The notes beneath the pieces were generated by a model that was not told the DNA's origin, did not search any database, and saw only the letters and a program-made list of their open reading frames with translations. The translations under genes were made by a program, and so were the position numbers. A DNA stretch of 64,000 bases from DATAXI01 sp963756185 (GTDB lineage Bacteria; Verrucomicrobiota; Verrucomicrobiia; Chthoniobacterales; Chthoniobacteraceae), in contig CAVWMS010000017.1 of assembly GCA_963756185.1 (NCBI GenBank), forward strand, positions 185,696 to 249,695, written 5' to 3'. Every line of letters begins with the position of its first letter. Position 1 is the first letter of the stretch. Below are positions 8,310 to 19,635 of this stretch, one piece after another.

Positions 8310-8444
8310 TCACACAAAATTTTCCCAATTTTTACAAGGAAAGTCGGGGGGCGACGGCTGCGGCCGCCGGAAAAGCATCAATTTTCTAATAAATTCCCGG
8401 CTCGCGTGTCTTGAAGGGGGAGAAGATGATTCTTCCGCAGATTT

Positions 8445-9038
8445 ATGACCGAATCCGCTCCGCAATGCGCCGGGTTGACGCCCGGTGACACGGGGAACGT
8501 GGTGGTTCCGATTGTGCTATCCATGAAACAGCAGGAACCGGCACAAACGACCCTGATGGCGCTGTTCGAGAGCGAGGAGGGGCCGCTGCTCGCGTTTGCC
8601 GTGGGGCTGGTGGGCCGCCGCCCGGTGGCGGAGGAACTGGTGCAGGACGCATTTTTGCGGCTGCACGAGGTCTGGGGGCAGGTCGAGAACCCGCGTCCGT
8701 GGCTGTACCGCAGCGTGAGGAACATGGCGCTCAACCACCTGCGCGATCACCGCCGCGAGACGCCGCTCGAGCCCGGGCACGAGGCCGCGGGCGAGACCGC
8801 GCCCGACGAGGAACTGGGGCGCATGGAGGCCATCGGCATGGTGCGGCTGCTCCTGGCCGAGATGACGCCGGAGGACCAGGAACTAATCCGTATGAAATAC
8901 CATGAAGATTTAAAATACGCGGAGATCAGCAAGCGCACGGGGCTCGGCGTCGGCAACGTCGGCTACAAACTGCATCACCTGTTGAAAGGGCTGGCCGACG
9001 CGCTGCGCCACGCCGGCATCGAGGGGAGCCGCGGCTAA
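8445..9038 (+). CDS. ECF-type RNA polymerase sigma factor
   Basis: A sigma-70 family factor of 197 residues, or 171 if it starts at ATG 8523 (MKQQEPAQ), which is closer to family length. Region 2 is ALFESEEGPLLAFAVGLVGR to ENPRPWLYRSVRNMALNHLR; region 4 is EDQELIRMKYHEDLKYAEIS with the helix-turn-helix KRTGLGVGNVGYKLHHLLKG. It precedes the vWA gene by 14 bases, so the two are one transcription unit. The first about 115 residues of the vWA protein lie before its membrane helix and are the natural candidate for anti-sigma control. Confidence 0.9.
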   Translation: MTESAPQCAGLTPGDTGNVVVPIVLSMKQQEPAQTTLMALFESEEGPLLAFAVGLVGRRPVAEELVQDAFLRLHEVWGQVENPRPWLYRSVRNMALNHLRDHRRETPLEPGHEAAGETAPDEELGRMEAIGMVRLLLAEMTPEDQELIRMKYHEDLKYAEISKRTGLGVGNVGYKLHHLLKGLADALRHAGIEGSRG

Positions 9039-9052
9039 CGGAGAAACTCAAG

Positions 9053-11923
9053 ATGAGCGACGAAAACAAAGACCCGGATTTGCAGGAGTGGATCGACCCC
9101 GAACTCGAGGCGCGGGTGGTGGCATGGGTGGTGGGCGAGGCGTCGGAATTCGAGGCGTCGGAGCTCGAGCGCATCATCCGCGAGAAGCCGGAGCTGGGGA
9201 TATTCAAGCGGCGCATCGAGGCGGTGCATGGCTTGGTGCAGACGGCCAGCCGGAATGAGACGAGCCCGATGCGGATGGAGGAGGAACGCCGGCAAAAATT
9301 GCTGGAGACCATGGGGCAGAAGGAAACCGCTGCTGGGCAAAAGGTGGTGGCGATGCCGGGGAAAGAGGGCAGGAAAGTGCGACCGCTATGGTGGCGTGTG
9401 ACGATGGCAGCGGCGGCGTGTCTGCTGGTGGGGGCGGTGCTTGCGGGTCTTACTCTTTACTCAACCGGTTACGCGGTTAAAAAAACTCCGCACCTTGGAG
9501 ATGCGGAGTTTGAGTTGGAGCCCGCCCAACAGGCAGTTAACAAATTAGCTGAACAAAGCTCCGCGTCGCCGGGGGCTGCGGTTAACCTGGGTGAGATCGA
9601 TAATCTTCAAAAATCCGGGTCCGCTCCAACCACGGTGGCCAACGGAGCGATAACGGTTACGGGCGCGACGAATGCAAGCGTCGGCACGCTCGCGTACAAT
9701 GGCACTCCCGCGCCGCGGCTGGACGCATTGGAAGCGCTCAAGGCCCAGGCCCAGAATCAGAGTGACAAGGATGAAATCGCGGCCGCGGATGAGCCCGATA
9801 CGGCGACGAGGAAAATCATGGGAAGTGAAAACGGCGCCGGAAACGGCGGCGGGGACTTGCTCAGTAATCGCTCGGTTACCGTTCAGTCGGGAAAACAGGA
9901 TCAAATAACTGTCAGTAGCGGACACGAAACCGCGCCGGGGCGGACGAGGTATCGTTTCGAGGGCTTTATCAATTACGGGGCGCCGATCAGCTCAATCAAT
10001 CCGCAGGCTCCGGGCGTCACCGGCACGGTGTCCAACGAGCCGAGCTCGATTGTCCTGACGCCGAACGTCATTAACCAGCCGATTTTCTCGACCGCCGCGG
10101 CGGCCTCGGCGGCGCAGCCGGCCGCGCCGGTCGCTGCACCTGCCGCAGCCGACATGCCTCCGCCGGCTGGCGCGGCGTTCGCGGCCGCCACTCTGAACGC
10201 GCCAGGCGCCCCTCCCTACCCTGAGGCCGCGGCGAAGAGCAAGACCGCATCGACCGAGGCGGCCGACGGGGAAATGGCGGACAACTCAATTCCCGAACTG
10301 CCGACGAAGCCTGTCGCAATTCCTGCCACGGGATCGGGCGGCACCCTGGCTCTCAACGGCGGCGGCGCAGCCGCCCAGGCTTCACCCTCCGCCGGGAATA
10401 TTTCGCACCTGCCTGTGCTGGGCGCCGTCCCGGGGATCGGCTACGCATTCAGCGCAAGTCCATCGCCCGCTGCTGACAATCCGGCGTCTCCGACCACCAC
10501 TGACACTGTACCCATCCTCGGCAATATCCAGGTTATGGGCCGGGCCTTCAAATCGATGCCGCCGCCGGCGATGGATGAAACGAAGGCCAGCGACCAGCCT
10601 TACTCGACCTTCTCGCTGCACGTGAGCGATGTGTCGTTTCTGCTGGCGCGCGCCGCGCTGGCGCAAGGGCAATTGCCCGATCCCCCCTCGGTTCGGCCCG
10701 AGGAGTTCTACAACGCGTTCGATTACGGCGATCCCGCGCCGGCGCCGGGCGAGCAAATCGCCTGTCACATCGAGCAGGCGGCGCATCCGATCTTGATGCA
10801 GCGCAACCTGGTGCGCATCGCGGTGAAGGTGGCCTCGTCCGGGCGCGGCGCGGGCCAGCCGCTGCGGCTCACGATCCTGCTGGATACCTCGGGCTCGATG
10901 GAGCGCGAGGATCGCGCGGCGTCGGTGCGCAAGGCGATGGAAGTGCTCGCCTCGCTGCTGGGGCCGGATGATTCGGTGACGCTCATCGGCTTTGCGCGCC
11001 AGCCGCGGCTGCTCGCCGAGGCGGTGCCGGGCAATGAAGCGGGCAAACTGGTGGATATCGTCAAGCGGACGCCGGCGGAGGGCGGCACCAACATGGAGGA
11101 AGCGATCAAGACCGCGGGCGAGCTTGCGCTGCGCCACTTCGCGAAGGATGGCCAGAACCGCATCGTTATGCTCACCGACGGCGCGGCGAACCTGGGTGAC
11201 GCCGATCCCGGGCAGCTCTCGAAGCTGGTCGATCAATTGCGCCAGAAGGGCGTGTCGTTCGACGCATGCGGCGTCGGCGCCAGCGGGCTGGACGATGAGA
11301 TGCTCGAGGCGCTGACGCGCAAAGGCGGCGGGCGTTATTATTTTCTCAACCAGCCCGAGGATGCGGATAGCGGGTTTGCGCAGGAACTGGCGGGCGCGTT
11401 TCGTCCCGCGGCGATGAATGTGAAAATGCAGGTGCGCTTCAATCCGGACCGCGTCGGCAATTACAGGCTCATCGGATTCGAGAAGAATCGGCTGAAGCAG
11501 GAGGATTTCCGCAATAACAATGTCACCGCGGCGCAATTGGCCGGCGAGGAGGCGGCAATAGCGCTCTACCAGGTGCAGGTGCTGCCCGAGGGGGAGGGGG
11601 AGATCGGCGAGGTCTTCGTGCGATTCCAGGATCCGGCAAACGGGAAGGTGACGGAGCAATCGTGGACCATCCCGTACGATGAGCATGCGCCGGTGCTGGA
11701 CAAGGCGACGCCATCGATGCAACTGGCGGCGGTGTCCTCGCTGTTGGCCGAGAAACTGCACGGCGGAGGAATCGCCGGCGAGCTCGACCTGGACACACTC
11801 GAGCCCATCGTAACTCGAATCCGCGGCCACTACGCCGCCGAGCCGCGCGTGCAGGATTTAGTCAATATGTTTGAAGAAACCCGCCGGCTGACCGGCGAAA
11901 CCAACCAGGGAATAACAAAGTAA
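9053..11923 (+). CDS. YfbK-like vWA-domain membrane protein with N-terminal cytoplasmic region
   Basis: A 956-residue protein. Residues 1-112 are acidic and cytoplasmic, followed by one membrane helix (about 114-136, WWRVTMAAAACLLVGAVLAG). Residues about 140-510 are low-complexity Ala/Pro/Ser-rich sequence. The YfbK-type N-domain follows (DVSFLLARAALAQGQLPDPP), then a vWA domain with an intact MIDAS: DTSGS at 611-615, Thr in GGTN at 679, and TDGAAN with Asp 709. A DUF3520-like tail follows. The vWA domain probably binds a protein partner outside the membrane. Placement between an ECF sigma gene and a giant envelope protein suggests it transmits or assembles an envelope signal. Confidence 0.85.
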   Translation: MSDENKDPDLQEWIDPELEARVVAWVVGEASEFEASELERIIREKPELGIFKRRIEAVHGLVQTASRNETSPMRMEEERRQKLLETMGQKETAAGQKVVAMPGKEGRKVRPLWWRVTMAAAACLLVGAVLAGLTLYSTGYAVKKTPHLGDAEFELEPAQQAVNKLAEQSSASPGAAVNLGEIDNLQKSGSAPTTVANGAITVTGATNASVGTLAYNGTPAPRLDALEALKAQAQNQSDKDEIAAADEPDTATRKIMGSENGAGNGGGDLLSNRSVTVQSGKQDQITVSSGHETAPGRTRYRFEGFINYGAPISSINPQAPGVTGTVSNEPSSIVLTPNVINQPIFSTAAAASAAQPAAPVAAPAAADMPPPAGAAFAAATLNAPGAPPYPEAAAKSKTASTEAADGEMADNSIPELPTKPVAIPATGSGGTLALNGGGAAAQASPSAGNISHLPVLGAVPGIGYAFSASPSPAADNPASPTTTDTVPILGNIQVMGRAFKSMPPPAMDETKASDQPYSTFSLHVSDVSFLLARAALAQGQLPDPPSVRPEEFYNAFDYGDPAPAPGEQIACHIEQAAHPILMQRNLVRIAVKVASSGRGAGQPLRLTILLDTSGSMEREDRAASVRKAMEVLASLLGPDDSVTLIGFARQPRLLAEAVPGNEAGKLVDIVKRTPAEGGTNMEEAIKTAGELALRHFAKDGQNRIVMLTDGAANLGDADPGQLSKLVDQLRQKGVSFDACGVGASGLDDEMLEALTRKGGGRYYFLNQPEDADSGFAQELAGAFRPAAMNVKMQVRFNPDRVGNYRLIGFEKNRLKQEDFRNNNVTAAQLAGEEAAIALYQVQVLPEGEGEIGEVFVRFQDPANGKVTEQSWTIPYDEHAPVLDKATPSMQLAAVSSLLAEKLHGGGIAGELDLDTLEPIVTRIRGHYAAEPRVQDLVNMFEETRRLTGETNQGITK

Positions 11924-12095
11924 CAAATCAAACCGGGATAAGTACAAAACAGTAATAAGATCGGCGCCATAACTATATTGGCCCGGTGTTCAAGAAGCAG
12001 CGATTTGCCGTGCTGTTTCAGGGCGCGAGCTGCGCGCATACATATCCACTAGACTGACTTATCAAACGCCTTCGGCCTGCCCACACAGAGAAGCT

Positions 12096-15000
12096 TTGAA
12101 ACAAATAATACTCAAATCGGCACCTATAACCATGAAATCAAAACCTGCTCCGCGCAGACCAGTTAAAGTTAGACTAACATGCGCGCGCCATCTTCCGGAA
12201 AGTATAATCTCGACCGCGGGCAAACAACCGCGCCGCAGTCTGAAGATTCACAAAGCCGGGCTGGCGGCCATCCTTTGCATGTTACTCGGCGTTCGAGCGC
12301 AGGCACAGCCCGCCAACGCGGACAATGCCGGGCTGTCCGCCGGCATCGGGCCTGACGGCGGAAGCATCGTCGTCGAGGCGCACGGTTTGCAACCGCAAGC
12401 GCCGCTCTTTTTCTCCGCGACGGCGGATAACACCGTGCACGCGGGCATCGACGAGATCACCGGCGAGATTCAAGTGAAACTGACCGTTCTCCAGGGTCAT
12501 CCGGCAGTCTTGACGCTCGGCCTCGCCGGCGATGGCGAGGTCACCGACGTGAGCGGGCCGGGGCTGCGCGATTGGGCCGTGCGGCAGGCGGATGGCGCGC
12601 GGTTCCTCGATTTGCGGCCCGTGCTCGAGCAGGGAAAGCCGGACCCGAAGGAACTCGACGTCACCATCCATACCCGCATCGCGAAACCGCAAATCCCCGG
12701 CACCGTCGGCATTCCAATCCTTACGCAGGGCAGCGCGGCCGGGTTTTCCTCGACCATCAAGCTCGTGCCGGACCCGCAAATTGATGTGCGCGTGACGAAT
12801 ACCGCCGGGCTGATGCCGTTCGGCCAGGGGAGCGGTCCGCACGCTCCGCAGCAATTTTACTGCACCGGCGCGGGGACGCTGGAAGCGACGCTTGAACGGC
12901 GGGGCGCCGCGCCGGCCGAAGCGGAACTGGACGGCGCGCAATTGACCGGCCTCCTCGATGCCGCCGGCGACAGCGTCGATTTTCGCCTGCAAGGCGAGGC
13001 GCAGGTCACCGCAACCGATGCGCGGCTGACGCTGCTCTCCGGCCACGCGGCGTTGAGCGGCGCGGCGTCGGGCGACGGTTGGCATGTCGAGTTGGCCGAT
13101 TCGGCGGCGGGATACAAATATGACCTGGTCTTCGACCGGACGGGCGCGATCCCCATCGATCTGAACTTCAGCGCGGCGGTGCAGGAAAACGGGGATTGGC
13201 GCGGCGTCGATTTTCAAATGCCGGCCGGCGTCGTGGTGCCGCTGACAATCGCGGGGTTGCATCCGCCGGTGGAATTCGACACCTCGGCGCCGGTCGTGCC
13301 GGAGCTGCCGGGCGCCGCGGCCATGGCCCAGGGAGCGCCGCCGCAAGTGATCACAGGGCCGCCGCAGTGGCGCGGTTTTCTCCCCGCGGACGGCCACGGC
13401 GCCTTCTCGTGGAAGCCGGGGCGCATCGCAGGCGAGGGGACGCTCTTTTTCACCGGCAACGAACAGACCGACGTGCGCGTCGGCGCGGGCCTGCTGAGCC
13501 AGACCTCGCGGATCACGCTCCGCGTCTTGCAGGGAAAAATGCCGGAGGTGAAACTGCTGCTCGATGGCCCCGGCGAAATTCTCAGTGTCGAAGGAGCGAA
13601 CGTGGTCGGCTGGAAAGTGTTGCCGGACGGGAAGCAGCGCGTGCTCGACGTGCGGCTCAGCCGGCCCATCGAGAATTCGAGCGACTTCGTCATTCGCAGC
13701 CAGGCGGCGCTCGGCACTTTCCCGGTCAAGGCGGAGCCGCTGCGCCTCACGCCGGAGGGCGCCGTGCGGCACTCGGGTTTTGTGCGCATCGCCAATGACG
13801 GCGCCGTGCGGCTCGAGGTCGACGACGCCACGGGCCTGATGCAGCTTGCGCCGTCGCAATTTCCCGGCGACCCGGTCGAGAGTGGCGCGCGGCAGGTGTT
13901 CGTCTACCGGTTCGCTTCGGCGGATTACAGTTACCGGATCGGCGCGGAGCAGATCGTGCCGGAGGTCAACGTCTCGCAGGTCGCGACGTATGAGATCGCC
14001 GAGTCCGTGCGCGCCATCGACGCGGACATCGAACTCGATATCCGCGAGGCGCCGTTGCGGGAATGGTCGATGACGATTCCCGCGGATTATTCCGTGGTCG
14101 CCGTGACCGGCAACGAGGTCGCCGATTATGTGCCCGAGGCGCCGGCGGGCGGGGCGAGAAAATTGCGGGTCATTTTCGCGGATGCGGTGGACGGGAGGCA
14201 ACTGCTGCATCTGCGGCTGGAGAAAAACGAGACGGCGGCAGCCGGCGAGTGGAAGCTGCCGCCGCTCTCGTATCCCGGTGCGAAATCCGTGCGCGGACAG
14301 ATCGGCATTGTCTCGATCCCCGGCTTTCGGATCGCGCCGAAATCGCTCGAAAATCTCGCCGAGGTGCCGCTCAGTTATTTTCCGGACCAGGTTGCCGGTT
14401 TGCAGCAGGCATTCCGGCTGCGCGACCCGGTATGGAGCGCGACGCTTCAGGTCGACGCCCTCGGCCAGAGCGTGCAGGCGGACGTTTTCCACCTCTACTC
14501 GCTCAAGGAGGGAATGGTGTCGGCGAGTGTCCTCATCAATTACCTGGTCGTCGGCGCGCCGGCCAATGAATGGCGCATCGCCGTGCCGAAGAGCGCCGGC
14601 AACATCGACGTGATCGGGCAGAACGTGCGGCGCGAATGGCGGCGCGAAGGAGACGAGATCATCGTCACGCTGCACCAGCCGGTGCTCGGGGCTGCGACGC
14701 TGCTGGTGACATTCGAGCAGCCGATGAGCGCGCGCGGCGGCGACATTCATCCGGGCGAGGTCCGTCCGCTCGGCGTGCAATCGGAGCGCGGTTACATCCA
14801 GGTGGTGAGCCCGCTCGAGGTGAAATACGACATCACGCGGGCCGACGGCGGACTGCTGAAACTCGAGCCGCTGGAATTGCCCGCCGAGTACCGGCTGCTG
14901 ACGAGCGCGCCCTCGCTCGCCATTTACCAATACACCGCGCGCCCATTCGCGCTGGATATGAACATCCAATGGTACGCGCCGGCGGATACCGCGGACCAGG

Positions 15001-18000
15001 TGGTCGATTACGCGCGGCTTGCGAGCCAAATCTCGCGTGACGGGCAGGTGGTGACCGAGGCGCAAATTTTCGTGAAGACGCGCGGGCAAAAGGCGCTGCG
15101 CATGGTGCTGCCCGCCGGCGTGAAATTGTGGGAGGCGCGCGTGAACAACGAGGTGGTCAACGCGCGCGCCGACGGCGACCAGACGCTGATCCCGCTGCCG
15201 CCGCAGATGAACCCGAACGAGCCGGTCGAGGTCGCGCTGCGGCTGGGGCAGATCGTGGCGCGCGCGTCGCATCCCGCGCTGGCCGCGCCGAAAATGCTCG
15301 CGCCGGCGGTCATCAGCCAATGGACATTGAGCAGCGATCCGGACCGGCTTTTGGTGCCGGAAGGCGGCACGGCGGAGCTGCGCGCGCCGAACCTGACGGA
15401 GAGCGGGCTTCGAGTGGCTGGCGACGCGCGGGCGCGCGGGCGTGGCGGCGATGCTCGTCCTGGCCGCGATGGCCGGCATGCTGCTGAAACGGCCTAATGC
15501 CTGGCGGCAATTCGCGGGGCTGCTGCTGTGCATGGCCGCATTTGTCGTCGCGGTGAACATGGCGATGAACGCGCTGGCGCACCGGCGGGTGAATTCGCAC
15601 GCGGTCGCCTACGCCGCGACGATGATCCCCTCGGGCGAAACCGTGACGATCAACGTCGCGAACCTGCCGCCGTGGCGCGCGATGATTTCATGGTGGGGCG
15701 TCGTCGCGGTGCTGTTCGCCGCCGCGCTGCTGGTCCGCGCGGCGTTGTTCCTCCGGAGGGCCGGAGAGAAAAGGATCGGCTCGGGCGTCGTTGGTGCGGT
15801 GTTGTTGAGCGCGGGGCTGCTGGCGCAGCGCGGCGGGGCGATTGCGTTCTTCGGCGCGGCAGCGGCGGGCATCTTCATTGTGCTGGGGATCCCGGCGATT
15901 GGCTCGCTGGCCGGCGCATTGCGCGCCCGCATCCGCGCGGGCGGGGCGATCCATGGCGCGACGGCCACGCCGCTCATCATCGCCGCGGGAATGATTGGGA
16001 TTCTATTGAGCAGCGCGCCACCGTCACGCGCCGCCGCGGAGGCGCCGCACGCGGAATCCATTGTCCAGACATGGAAAATCGACAAGGACCGCCTGTACGG
16101 CGAAATGGATTTACGCATCCGCGGAGTGGCGGGCGACAGTTATTTGCTGCTGAACCCGCCCGCGGTAATGACCGGATTCCAGGGCGACGGCCTGCACGTG
16201 ACGAAGCTGCGGCGGAACGGCCAGACGGCCTACTACGTTGCGCCGGAGCGCGACGGTCTGCTGACCGCGCACGTGACGTTCGAGATGCCGGCCCGATCAT
16301 TCGAACGGCATCCCGGTGCCGACCGGCACGGCATCGGTCGAACGCATCACGATCCAGTTTGACCAGGCGGGATGGGAATTTTCATCGCCAGGCGCGGTCA
16401 GCGTGCAGCCGCTGGCGGGGCTGGCGCAAAGCCAGAGCGGGGCGACGCTCGTGCTCGCGCCGTCGGACTCGGCGACCATCGATCTCGAACCGAAACGGCG
16501 CGACGCCGCCACCGAGACGACCGAGTTCTACGCCGAGATCGCGAATCTCTACATCCCCGGCCCCGGCGTCGTGAACGGCTATCACCGCGTCACGATCCGG
16601 CCCGCGCAGGGACGCGTGTCGGAGCTCGAACTCGATGTGCCGCAGGGCTTCACCGTTGGCGATGTGAAAAACGGGCCGGTGGGCCAGTGGCGATTCGATC
16701 CAAACACGCGCAAGCTCAGCGTTTCCATCGAGCCGGCGCAGACGGACTCGTTCAAGTTCGACATCGAGTCGCAATTAGGCATCGAGGCGCTGCCGGCGGA
16801 TGTCTCGCTCGCGCCGATGCGCATCGCCGGCGCGGCCGGGGAAATCGGGACCATCGGCCTCGCATTCGGGAGCGACGCGCAACCGGAGGCGGTGCAGCCG
16901 AATGGATTGTCTCCCATCAATATCGAGGATTTCGATGCGGACATGATCCCGAAGGATCGCGACGGCCAGCCGCTCGGCGTGCTGCAGGAAGTTTTCCGTT
17001 ATGGAGGCGACGGCGGCGCCCTGGCGCTCAAGGTTGCGCCCGTGGCGCCCGAGATTCGCGCGACGACCAAACAAACGCTCTCGCTCGGCGACGACCGGCT
17101 GGTGCTCGCCGTCGATTTGAACGTCGATATCACGCGCGCGGGCATTTTCAGCCTCAGCTTTCCGCTGCCCGACGGGCTCGAGGTCGAGGCGTTGAGCGGC
17201 GACGCGCTGAGCCAGTGGACCGAGGCGGACGAGGCGGGCCGGCACATCATCACCATGCAGCTCAATGGGCGCACCATCGGCGCGCAGACATTTGCCATCA
17301 CGCTCACGGGCACCGCCCCGCACGCGCAACCGGAGTGGGCTGTGCCGCGCTTTGTGCTGCGCGAGGCGACGCGGCAGAACGGCGACATTTTGCTCGTGCC
17401 GGAGCAGGGAATCCGGCTGCGCGCCGTGACGCGGGAGAATGTCTCGCAGCTTGACCCGCAGGCGCTTGGCGAAATGCGCCCGCGCGCGCTGCTGTTTCGC
17501 CTGCTCGAGCAGGACTACAAGCTAGGCGTGGCAATCGAGGCGCTCGAGCCGTGGGTGACGGCGCAGGCGCTCGAGGAGGTCACCATGCGCGAAGGCCAGA
17601 CGCTCACGCGCCTCGCCATTCGCTACAAGGTCGAGAATGCCGAGGTCAAACAATTGCGCGTGCGCCTGCCGGGCCTCACCGACGAGCAGGCCCGCACCGT
17701 GCGCGCCACCGGCTCCGCGGTGAGCGACCTGGTCCGCGTCGCGGGCTCGCCGGACGAATGGGAAATCCATTTCCAGCGCGGCATCATTGGCGAGACCGAC
17801 GTGCAGATCGAGTACCAGGGAGAATCGTCGCGTGACCAGGGCAACGAAACGGTGCGCAACCCGGAATTGGAAGGGGCGCGGCAGGTGGAGCTGTTCGTCG
17901 CGGTGCGCGGCAGCGGACGGCTCGAGCTCGATGCGGCCGACACGCCGCGCGGCTGGGAGCGGCTCGACTGGAGCGCCGTGCCGGAGGACCTCGAGGATCG

Positions 18001-19160
18001 CGCCGACCGCAGCGTGCCGGCGCTTTGCTACCGCGTGGCCGATCCGGATGGCCCGCTCGTGGTCGCCGTGCGCCGGCACGACCTGGCAAGCGAATTGAAG
18101 TTGCGCGTCACCGAGGGGACCATGACGACGCTTTTCTCGCCGCAAGGCCCGTTCCTGACCGCCGCGGAATTCAAGGTCGAGGTCGTCGACAAAAGCACGA
18201 TGCGCGTGCTGCTGCCGGATCACGCGCAGTTGTTCAACACGTTCGTGAACGGCGAGAGCGTGCCGGTGGTGCGCGAGCAGGATGCCTATCTCTTCAATGT
18301 ATCGCCGGAGGGAGGCCACGAAGCGTCGATCCGCATGGTCTACGCCGTGCCGGAGACGCAAAGCGGCGGCGTGGAACTGAGCGGGCCGATCCTCAGCGTG
18401 CCGATGGAAAACGTGTCATGGCGCGTCGTGCTGCCCGCGGGATTCGATCTCGCGCATTACTCGGGCGACCTGCGTTTGAACGAGAAGCAGCGCGAGGGTG
18501 CCTTCGGCATGGCGCAATATCAATCGCTGGTAAATTCCCTGCGCGCCGGCCGGGCGCGGGATGCCAGCGCGCTGCTCCAGACCGCCAACTCCCTGCTGCA
18601 GCGCGGCGACCAGACCGCGGCGGGCGAGGCGCTGGATCGCGTGGCGAACACGAACGCCCTCGACGCGGCGTCCAACGAGGATGCGCGCGTCGAGTTGCGC
18701 GTGCTGAAAACCCAGCAGGCGGTGCTGGGGCTCAATACGCGCTTGCAGCGGCTCTACCTGGACAATCGTTCGTCAGTCGAACAGAACTCGCAAATCGAGC
18801 AGGCCGCCAACCTCAACCCGCTGTTGCAAGGGAAGACCAATTACGATCCGCAGCAATACGACCAGATGATGCAGGGAAACACGGCGGAGGCGAACAACGC
18901 GCTCAACGGCATCGCCTCGCGGATCGTCGATCAGCAACTCGCCGCCGAGCCGGCGCCGAATGCCGATCGATGTCACGATGCCGGTCCACGGGCAGGTGCT
19001 GACGTTCACCCGCACCATGCAGGTGGACGGCAATGCGCCGCTGAAGCTCGACCTGAAATTGAGCGCCCTGCCGCGCTCGAATGGCCTCTTTACGCTCGCG
19101 CTCCTGGTTGCCATCGCGGTCGTGGCTCGCTTCGCCATTCCGCGCCCGGCGGAGGCGTGA
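12096..19160 (+). CDS. Giant envelope protein, about 2,350 residues, with three frame breaks
   Basis: Three overlapping frames read as one protein if single bases are dropped near 15405-15407 (restoring SGFEWLATRGRAG), near 16291 (restoring NGIPVPTGTASVERI) and near 18958-18960 (restoring EPAPMPIDVTMPVHG). An N-terminal hydrophobic segment ends in LGVRAQAQPANA and looks like a signal peptide. Residues to about 1,100 are soluble and beta-rich, then come four to five membrane helices (about 15440-16030), a second long beta-rich part, and a final helix NGLFTLALLVAIAVVARF. I do not recognise a catalytic motif or named family. The gene follows the sigma/vWA pair after 172 bases. The breaks look like indel errors, since sequence on either side is coherent. 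Confidence 0.7.
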
Positions 19161-19187
19161 GCGCCGCCGCCTATCGGTTCAAAGGAT

Positions 19188-19335
19188 ATTCACAAATACT
19201 CTAGAGCAGTTTCGAGTCAATCTGACGTTGGAAGCGCCTCCCCGCATGGGCCAACGGCCCATGGCTACAAGGCTGGCTCGCAAATCGGTGCGTCAGATTA
19301 AACAAAAATTGCTCTAGTGCACATTCACAAATACT
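19188..19335. mobile_element. MITE-like element with 27-bp inverted repeats and flanking 13-bp direct repeats
   Basis: 19201-19227 and 19291-19317 are imperfect inverted repeats (CTAGAGCA at the ends, TCTGACG at the inner ends). The core contains the hairpin ATGGGCCAACGGCCCAT. The direct repeat ATTCACAAATACT stands at 19188-19200 and 19323-19335. There is no coding sequence, so if mobile it needs a transposase elsewhere. A further AAACTGCTCC at about 19533 could be the partner of AGAGCAGTTT at 19204, giving a larger nested element. Confidence 0.6.
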
Positions 19336-19350
19336 GTGGCCGCTTCAAGA

Positions 19351-19509
19351 GTCCCCGAAGGGGACCGAGGAGGCGGTAGGGACCTGTGGCGGACGGCGGA
19401 CGGGCGAGACGGCAGACAATAGCGAAGAGTCCCCGAAGGGGACGGCAGACAATAGCCAGGGGCTTCAGCCCCTGGGTTCACGCGCAACGCGGTTAAGTCC
19501 CGCAGGGAC
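19351..19509. repeat. Cluster of GC-rich hairpin repeats
   Basis: Four perfect or near-perfect hairpins lie in 160 bases: GTCCCCGAAGGGGAC at 19351-19365 and again at 19429-19443, CCAGGGGCTTCAGCCCCTGG at 19456-19475, and GTCCCGCAGGGAC at 19497-19509. GGCAGACAATAG occurs twice (19411 and 19444). No ORF of merit is present. Such hairpin strings are known as intergenic repeats in several phyla; here they lie between the giant-protein gene and the YncE gene. Confidence 0.7.
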
Positions 19510-19635
19510 GACAGAGGCCACACATTTTATTAAACTGCTCCAAGGGGCGGAAACAAGGTTTCATCGTCAATTATAGGGATGGCCCGGGTGAACAGCCGGA
19601 CTTCCCTTGATATGCGAAATGGGTAATATTAAGGT

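Noticed and set aside
10382..11830. Minus-strand frame of 482 codons
   Set aside because: Antisense to the vWA gene with an intact MIDAS; composition is Arg/His-rich shadow.
12282..15560. Long open frame on the minus strand (1,092 codons)
   Set aside because: It lies antisense to the giant envelope gene, is rich in Arg, His and Ala, and has no recognisable domain. High GC creates long antisense frames.
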